Of a stretch of 64,000 nt of DNA, positions 58,845-64,000 are shown in pieces. Under the pieces are notes generated by a model. That model ran no database searches. It worked only from the letters and a program-made list of their open reading frames with translations, and was not told where the DNA came from. The stretch is from Dactylosporangium sp040689395 (GTDB taxonomy: Bacteria > Actinomycetota > Actinomycetes > Mycobacteriales > Micromonosporaceae). The translations under genes and the position numbers were made by a program. The stretch spans positions 124,001 to 188,000 of the forward strand of contig NZ_JBFAZX010000002.1 of NCBI RefSeq assembly GCF_040689395.1, written 5' to 3'. Positions within the stretch are counted from its first letter, which is position 1, and the number at the start of each line of letters is the position of its first letter.

Positions 58845-58985
58845 GGCCTGGCGGCTCTGCGCCGCCAGGCCCGGCGGGCCGCTGACCGCGACGCCGGCTT
58901 CGGCATCACCGGCCAGTTCAGCGTGCCACGCGGCCCGCGGGGCCACCCGGTGCTGATCGCCGGCGACGACGCCGGGGCACCACCA
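58845..58985 (+). pseudogene. Possible remnant of a luciferase-like flavin monooxygenase
   Basis: In the 260-bp gap after the Fe(II) oxygenase one frame reads F-S-V-P-R-G-P-R-G-H-P-V-L-I-A-G. This resembles the N-V-P-R-x-P-Q-G-x-P-V segment of NtaA/SnaA-type flavin monooxygenases. It has no start codon or ribosome site of its own and no other recognisable part of the family. It may be decayed DNA or coincidence. Confidence 0.35.
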
Positions 58986-59086
58986 CTGCCGAACCGTGTG
59001 CTGCCGAGCGGTGACGGGGCACCGCACGGCACCCCGCGCACCCGGCTCGGCTCGCCACCCATCCCTTCCCGACAGGACGGTGCTCG

Positions 59087-60256
59087 ATGACCACCCTCGA
59101 CCGGCCCTCCCGGCTGCCCTCCCTGACAGGCTTACGGTTCCCGGCGGCCCTGCTCGTCTTCGTGTACCACGCGTCGCTGCAGTTGCCGAGCACCAGCCTC
59201 CTCGCCGACCAGAGCGTCGCGGGTCGCTTCGCCACGGCGGGAGCCCAGCTCGGCGCGATCGGCGTCACGTTCTTCTTCGTGCTCAGCGGCTTCGTGCTGA
59301 CCTGGTCGGCGCGCGAGCAGGACACGCCCGGGGCGTTCTGGCGCCGCCGCCTGGTCAAGATCTACCCCAACTACGTGGTCGCCTGGATCCTCGCCATGGT
59401 GGTGTTCGCGGCCGCGTACACCCCGACCTGGCAGGCCGTGCTCAACCTCTTCATGCTGCAGGTCTGGGTGCCCGACTTCTTCGTCAACATCAGCGTCGAC
59501 CCGCCGAGCTGGTCGCTGGGGGCTGAGGCGTTCTTCTACGCCGCGTTCCCGTTGCTGCTGCTGCTCGCGAAGCGGATCCGCGAGGACCGGCTGAAGTACT
59601 GGATCGCCGGCACCTTCGCCGCGATCGCCGCCACGCCGCTCGTCACCTACCTGGTGTTCCCATCGACCCCGGGTGTCCCCGGCGGGTGGGAGGCGTCCGA
59701 GTCGCAGTACTGGTTCGCGTACTTCCTGCCACCCGTCCGGCTGCTCGACTTCGCGCTCGGCATCCTGGTCGCCCGCGCCGTCCTCAGTGGACGCTGGCGG
59801 GGTATCGGGCTCGGCTGGTCCACGCTGCTGCTGGTCGTAGCCGTCCCACTGGCGTCGTTCGTGCCGTACCTGTACGGTCAGCGTGTCGTCGCCATCGTGC
59901 CGATCGTGCTGCTCATCACCGCGGCCGCGACCGCCGACGCGGATGGCCGGTTCACCCCGTTCCGGGGCCGCACCGCCCGCTGGCTCGGCGAGATCTCGTT
60001 CGCCTTCTACCTGCTGCACTTCATCGTGCTGGTCGCCGGCCGATCGCTGCTGGGCCGCACGTTCGGCACTCCCGCCGCCGTCGGGCTGCTCGTCGCCGAG
60101 CTCGCCGTGGCGATCGGGCTCTCCGCGCTGCTCTACACCGCCGTGGAGCGGCCGATCACCCGCCGCTTCTCCACCGCCCGCCGCCGCGACGTGACCGTGC
60201 CGCGGCAGCGGCAGCCCGAACGCACCGTCGAGCACTCCGGAGGTCCCAGCAGATGA
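59087..60256 (+). CDS. Membrane acyltransferase, acyltransferase-3 family
   Basis: A 389-residue integral membrane protein (about ten helices) of the OafA/NodX-like family. The N-terminal R-F-P-A-A-L-L-V-F-V-Y-H-A-S contains the conserved membrane histidine, and F-F-F-V-L-S-G-F-V-L is the next family motif. It would move an acyl group from a cytoplasmic donor onto a hydroxyl of a sugar or small molecule. The C-terminal tail is Arg-rich. Its stop overlaps the next gene (ATGA). Confidence 0.9.
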   Translation: MTTLDRPSRLPSLTGLRFPAALLVFVYHASLQLPSTSLLADQSVAGRFATAGAQLGAIGVTFFFVLSGFVLTWSAREQDTPGAFWRRRLVKIYPNYVVAWILAMVVFAAAYTPTWQAVLNLFMLQVWVPDFFVNISVDPPSWSLGAEAFFYAAFPLLLLLAKRIREDRLKYWIAGTFAAIAATPLVTYLVFPSTPGVPGGWEASESQYWFAYFLPPVRLLDFALGILVARAVLSGRWRGIGLGWSTLLLVVAVPLASFVPYLYGQRVVAIVPIVLLITAAATADADGRFTPFRGRTARWLGEISFAFYLLHFIVLVAGRSLLGRTFGTPAAVGLLVAELAVAIGLSALLYTAVERPITRRFSTARRRDVTVPRQRQPERTVEHSGGPSR

Positions 60257-61110
60257 CTGTCACCGATCCCATCCTCGTCTTCGGCGGTGGCGGCCAGGTC
60301 GGCCGAGCCGTGGTCGACGAGTTGCTCGCCGCCGGCGCCCGGGTCCGCGCGACCGGCCGCGACCCGGGCCGGCTCACACTGCCCGCCGGCGTCGAGACGG
60401 TCCGGGCCGACCTGACCGACCCCGAGAGCCTGCCGGCCGCCCTCGCGGGCGTCCGCAAGGTGTTCCTCTACGCGGTACCGCAAGGTGTCGACGCGTTCGT
60501 GGCCGCGGCCCGGTCGGCCGGGGTCGAGCACGTGGTGCTGCTGTCGTCGGACACGGTGCTGGACCGGATCCCGGCCCGTAAGCCGATCGCCGAGATGCAC
60601 CGCGCGGTCGAGCAGGCGCTGGACGCCTCCGGCCTGGCAACGACCTACCTGCGGCCGGACAACTTCGCGAGCAACGTGCTGCTGTGGGGCTGGGACCGCT
60701 CGATCCGCGAGGAGGGCGTCGTCCGGTTCCCGTATGCCGAGTCGCACAGCGACGCGATCCACGAGCTGGACATCGCCGCGGTCGCCGCCGCGGCCCTGAC
60801 GACGCCGGGCCACGAGGGCGAGCGCTATCTGATCACCGGCCCGGAGTCCGTGACGCAACGCCGGCAGGCGGAGCTGATCGCCGAGGCGACGGGCCGGCCG
60901 GTCCGGGTGCAGGAGCAGACCCCCGAGGAGGGCCGGGCGACCCTGGCTCAGATCGTGCCGGAGTGGGTGATCGACGCGACGATCGGCTACTGGGCCTCGA
61001 CCGACGGCGTGCCGTACGAGGTGACGGACGTCGTCGAACGCGTGACGGGCCGCCCGGCCCGCACGTTCGCCGAGTGGGCCCACGACCACGCGGCGGCATT
61101 CCTGCCGTAG
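60253..61110 (+). CDS. NmrA-like NAD(P)-binding protein
   Basis: A 285-residue extended-SDR fold protein. The dinucleotide loop is V-F-G-G-G-G-Q-V-G-R, and Y-L-R-P-D-N-F-A-S-N is typical of the NmrA/HSCARG or azoreductase-like QorB group. The usual SDR Tyr-x-x-x-Lys pair is not evident, so it could be a redox sensor or a quinone reductase. It is coupled to the acyltransferase gene by ATGA and followed by a strong hairpin. Confidence 0.86.
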   Translation: MTVTDPILVFGGGGQVGRAVVDELLAAGARVRATGRDPGRLTLPAGVETVRADLTDPESLPAALAGVRKVFLYAVPQGVDAFVAAARSAGVEHVVLLSSDTVLDRIPARKPIAEMHRAVEQALDASGLATTYLRPDNFASNVLLWGWDRSIREEGVVRFPYAESHSDAIHELDIAAVAAAALTTPGHEGERYLITGPESVTQRRQAELIAEATGRPVRVQEQTPEEGRATLAQIVPEWVIDATIGYWASTDGVPYEVTDVVERVTGRPARTFAEWAHDHAAAFLP

Positions 61111-61130
61111 CCACGCCCTCTGCTCAACCG

Positions 61131-61183
61131 TGATCACGGAACCCCGGTGCTGTCACGCAGCACCGAGGTTCCGTGATCATTTC
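61131..61183 (+). terminator. Hairpin terminator after the NmrA-like gene
   Basis: A 22-bp inverted repeat (61131-61152 and 61158-61179) with one mismatch and a 5-base loop is followed by TTTCG. It lies 20 bp after the stop codon and separates the acyltransferase/NmrA pair from the next operon. Confidence 0.8.
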
Positions 61184-61285
61184 GTGTGGACGGCGAGCCG
61201 CGAGGCCCGGCCGCCAGGAGGTGACCTGACGGACCAGGACCGCGAGCTTTGACCGCGCAAAACGTGGCCACACACCATTTCTGGC

Positions 61286-61822
61286 ATGGCCGAACCTCAG
61301 AACAGTCCGCTATTCGAGTCCCGCGCCGAGATTCGCGTCGCCGCGCGGCCCGCCGACGTCTACGCCGTCGTCAGTGACCTGCCGCGCAGCGGCGAGTGGA
61401 GCATCGAATGCACCGGCGGCCGCTGGATCTCCGGCGCGCCGGGCAGTGTCGGCGCGGTCTTCCAGGGTGAGAACCTGCGCAGCGAGGACATCGTCGCCTG
61501 GGCACCCGTGGTGCGAGGCGCCTGGACCACCCAGGCCGAGGTCGTCGCCGCCGAGCCGGGCCGGGCCTTCCGCTGGGCGATGCGCGACAGCGCCGGGAAC
61601 ACCCAGGACAGCGTGTGGTCCTTCGAGGTCGCGCCCGAGGGAGACGGATCGACGCTGGTCCACCACTTCCGGATGGGTCGCGCCACCGAGGGCATTCGCA
61701 AAATCACCTCTGAGATGAACTCGGCCGAGCGCGAACGATTCTTCGCCGAGTGGGGCGCCAAGGTGCAGTCGGACCTGGCCGACACCCTCCAGCGCGTCAA
61801 AGTGGTCATCGAGAAGGCGTGA
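61286..61822 (+). CDS. SRPBCC-fold (START/Bet v 1-like) protein
   Basis: A 178-residue polyketide-cyclase/dehydrase-like protein (I-R-V-A-A-R-P-A-D-V-Y-A-V-V-S-D near the start). The fold binds hydrophobic or aromatic ligands and may act as a cyclase/aromatase or carrier. No catalytic residues can be pinned down. It lies 10 bp before the AMP ligase and probably shares its transcript. Confidence 0.82.
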   Translation: MAEPQNSPLFESRAEIRVAARPADVYAVVSDLPRSGEWSIECTGGRWISGAPGSVGAVFQGENLRSEDIVAWAPVVRGAWTTQAEVVAAEPGRAFRWAMRDSAGNTQDSVWSFEVAPEGDGSTLVHHFRMGRATEGIRKITSEMNSAERERFFAEWGAKVQSDLADTLQRVKVVIEKA

Positions 61823-61832
61823 CGGAGGACGC

Positions 61833-63374
61833 ATGTTCCTGCAGCGCATCGGCAACCGCGGCATCCGGCTCGGCACGCTGTTCGAGCGGGCCGCGGCGCG
61901 CCACCCGGATAACCCCGTGATCCTCGACCACGACCTCGCCATCGCACCGCAACTCGGCCGGCGGACCACCGTCGCGCGGCTCGCCGAGCTCGTCGCCGAC
62001 ACGGCGTCGCGGCTGTGGGCCGTAGGCGTGCGCACCGGTGACCGGGTGGTGGTCCACAAGTCCGACGGCTTCGACATCACGCTGCTGGCGTGCGCGGTCG
62101 CGCGCATCGGTGCGGTACCGGTGCTGCTGTCGCCCAAGCTCGACGGCGCGACGGTCGCGGAGCTGGTCCGCCGGGTCGACCGGCCGTTCCTGCTCACCGA
62201 CCGGGCGAAGCTCGACAACGACCTCCCGCGCGACATCGCCACCATCGCCGCCAAGGTGCTCGACGTCGTGGAGCTGGGGCAGCTCAGCGACGTGCCGCGC
62301 AAGGAGGCGGTGACGGTGGCGCCGGAACACCCGACGCTCGTGACGCACACCTCCGGCACGACGGGCACGCCGAAGCTGGCCGTCCACACAGGACGGACGT
62401 TGCAGGCGCGGTACCGGCCGCAGGCGTCGGTCGCCGCGCTCGTGCGGCGCCGGCGGCCGGTCGCCATCCACGTGTCATTCGTGCACTCCCGGCTGTTCAC
62501 CGCGCTCGCGATCACGCTGCTGCGCGGGTTCCCGCTCGTCGTGCTCGCCGACGACGAGCCGGACCGGGTCGCCGACCTGTTCGCCGAGGTGCGTCCCGGC
62601 GTGCTGGAGGCGCACCCGAACACGTTCATGCGGTGGGAGGAGCTGGCGGAGGACCCGCGCCGGCCACTGGCGGGCGTGAAGTACTTCAGCAGCACGTTCG
62701 ACGCGATCCACCCGCGCACCGTGCACCGCATGCTGGGCGCGTCCGATCACCGGTTCCCGGTCTTCGGGCAGCTGTACGGCCAGAGCGAGGTCGGCCCCGT
62801 CGTCGCGCGCGCCTTCACCCGGCGCCGCGCGCTGGATGCCGACGGCCGCTGCGTCGGCCGCCCCTTCCCCGGCATGACCGGCATGCGGGTGGTGAGCCGC
62901 GACGGCCGGAAGGTGACCGCGTCCTCGCCCGGCTTCATCGAGGTGAGCACCGACGGCCGGGTCCTGACGTACCTCGGCGAGCAGCAGCGCTACGACGGCC
63001 AGCGCGACGGATCCTGGTGGCGGATGGGAGACCTGGGCTACCGCGGCCGCTGGGGCTGCCTGCACCTGCTCGACCGCGAGGTCGACGAGATCCCGGGCTT
63101 CGGCAGCACGCTCGCCGCCGAGGACCACCTCTTCGGCCGGCTCGCCGAGCTGGCCGAGGTCATCATCGTGCCCGGCGCCGACGGCACGCCGGTGCCGGTC
63201 GTGTGCACGAAGGGCGACCGGCCGCTGGACCGGGCCGCGTGGCACTCCGCCGTGTCCGCCCTGCCGGCGATGGCGGAACCGGTGCAGTGGCGCCTCGCCG
63301 ACCTGCCCCAGACCGCCACGACGAAGATCAAGCGGCTGGAGCTGGCCCGCCGGCTGGGGAGCGCCGAGCGATGA
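61833..63374 (+). CDS. AMP-dependent acyl ligase/synthetase
   Basis: A 513-residue ANL-superfamily enzyme that activates a carboxylic acid as acyl-AMP and possibly acyl-CoA. The ATP loop is T-S-G-T-T-G-T-P-K near 170, the adenine-binding motif is Y-G-Q-S-E-V-G, the ribose motif is W-R-M-G-D-L-G and a C-terminal catalytic lysine is in T-T-K-I-K-R. GGAGG lies five bases before the ATG. It is a second adenylating enzyme besides the one at 47004, perhaps for the acyl group added to the aminophenol. It overlaps the monooxygenase gene (ATGA). Confidence 0.9.
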   Translation: MFLQRIGNRGIRLGTLFERAAARHPDNPVILDHDLAIAPQLGRRTTVARLAELVADTASRLWAVGVRTGDRVVVHKSDGFDITLLACAVARIGAVPVLLSPKLDGATVAELVRRVDRPFLLTDRAKLDNDLPRDIATIAAKVLDVVELGQLSDVPRKEAVTVAPEHPTLVTHTSGTTGTPKLAVHTGRTLQARYRPQASVAALVRRRRPVAIHVSFVHSRLFTALAITLLRGFPLVVLADDEPDRVADLFAEVRPGVLEAHPNTFMRWEELAEDPRRPLAGVKYFSSTFDAIHPRTVHRMLGASDHRFPVFGQLYGQSEVGPVVARAFTRRRALDADGRCVGRPFPGMTGMRVVSRDGRKVTASSPGFIEVSTDGRVLTYLGEQQRYDGQRDGSWWRMGDLGYRGRWGCLHLLDREVDEIPGFGSTLAAEDHLFGRLAELAEVIIVPGADGTPVPVVCTKGDRPLDRAAWHSAVSALPAMAEPVQWRLADLPQTATTKIKRLELARRLGSAER

Positions 63375-64000
63375 GCGAGAACGTTGTCATCGTCGGCGGC
63401 GGGATCGGTGGGCTCGCGCTCGCGCTGGCCCTCTCCGCCCGCGGCCACCGCGCGAGCGTGCTGGAGCGCAGCGCCGAGTTCGCCGAGCTCGGCGCCGGGA
63501 TCCAGCTGGCCCCCAACGGCCTGCACGCCCTGGCCCGGCTGGGGCTCGCCACGGCGGTACGCCCGATCGCCACGCCGATGGACGAGCTGCGCTTCATGGA
63601 CGGCGTCACCGGCGCACACGTGGTGAGCATGCCGCTGACCGACACGTATCAGCGCCGCTTCGGCAGTCCCTACGCCGTCGTCCACCGTGGCCACCTCTAC
63701 GGCCTGCTGCTCGACGCCTGCCGCAACTCGCCCGACGTCGAACTGCGCGCCGCCAGCCCCGTCACCGGCTACACAAAGGACACCACCGGCGCCACCGCCG
63801 TCCTCGCGAGCGGCGAGCGGATCACCGGCACCCTGCTCGTCGGCGCCGACGGCATCCACTCCGCGATCCGCGAGCAGCTCGTCGGCGACGGTGAACCGAG
63901 AGTCTCGGGCATCACCGTGTACCGCGCGATCATCCCCATCGAGGAGGTGCCGCTTGCGCTACGCAGCGCCGCGGTGACCTGGTGGGCCGGGCCGAAGTGC
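63371..64000 (+). CDS. FAD-dependent aromatic monooxygenase (cut by window end)
   Basis: The first 210 codons of a class A flavoprotein hydroxylase, like salicylate or 3-hydroxybenzoate 6-hydroxylase. The FAD motif G-G-G-I-G-G-L is at the start and the D-G motif reads G-A-D-G-I-H-S-A near 170. It would hydroxylate a phenolic intermediate such as 3-hydroxyanthranilate, or carry out oxidative decarboxylation. The gene continues beyond the right edge. Confidence 0.9.
   Translation, partial: MSENVVIVGGGIGGLALALALSARGHRASVLERSAEFAELGAGIQLAPNGLHALARLGLATAVRPIATPMDELRFMDGVTGAHVVSMPLTDTYQRRFGSPYAVVHRGHLYGLLLDACRNSPDVELRAASPVTGYTKDTTGATAVLASGERITGTLLVGADGIHSAIREQLVGDGEPRVSGITVYRAIIPIEEVPLALRSAAVTWWAGPKC

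Overview
The window is high-GC (about 70%) actinobacterial DNA. Genes are tightly packed with frequent ATGA/GTGA/TGATG overlaps and many GTG starts. It carries a complete mycofactocin locus, a mycofactocin/NDMA-type alcohol dehydrogenase, a CYP116B-type self-sufficient P450 and a class II DAHP synthase. This fits Pseudonocardiales or a related order; the exact genus cannot be read from the sequence. No rRNA, tRNA, CRISPR array or intact insertion sequence was found.

Region 1 (1-32 kb) is a catabolic island. It holds two SsuC/TauC-like permeases, a degenerate M20-family protein, a Dabb-extradiol dioxygenase fusion and a Rieske oxygenase (alpha and beta). A 7Fe ferredoxin with its reductase, an IclR regulator, a 2-oxoacid:ferredoxin oxidoreductase (korAB), a cupin, a P450-reductase fusion and an NDMA-type alcohol dehydrogenase follow. 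Next come a BMP-type ABC importer and an aldehyde dehydrogenase. Last is a seven-gene operon: dihydropyrimidinase-like hydrolase, isochorismatase-like amidase, molybdenum hydroxylase (Fe-S subunit plus a fused Mo/FAD subunit), split ThDP decarboxylase and ATZ/TRZ-type amidohydrolase. Together these look like uptake, ring hydroxylation, ring opening, amide hydrolysis, decarboxylation and oxidation of an aromatic or N-heterocyclic compound; the substrate is not identifiable. Four promoter regions carry two copies of a 19-bp imperfect palindrome (consensus CRTCTCGCA-W-TGCGAGAYG) placed exactly 20 bp apart, and a fifth has one copy. This suggests one regulator, possibly the IclR protein, controls the island.

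Region 2 (32-38.7 kb) is the mycofactocin locus. mftA-B-C-D run rightward; mftR, a short-chain dehydrogenase, mftF and mftE run leftward. Both promoters carry the same 13-bp palindrome, a likely MftR operator. A deleted second copy of mftD lies far away, fused by stop/start overlap to korA.

Region 3 (38.8-64 kb, open at the right end) looks like a biosynthetic cluster. DAHP synthase, PhzE, PhzD and an EntA-like dehydrogenase should convert chorismate to 3-hydroxyanthranilate, but none of the phenazine ring-forming genes (phzA/B/F/G) is present. Downstream genes could activate, reduce, acylate or oxidise the product: an EhpF-like adenylating enzyme, an EhpG-like acyl reductase, a KASIII-like enzyme, an arylamine N-acetyltransferase, a second AMP ligase, a flavin monooxygenase, an Fe(II) oxygenase and a membrane acyltransferase. 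Export and stress genes (MFS pump, VOC/SnoaL, hemerythrin, quinone reductases), two regulators and a transposase-derived protein without its catalytic aspartates complete it. The two regulatory intergenic regions in this part share a CTAGGACC-N6-CCTTGG element.
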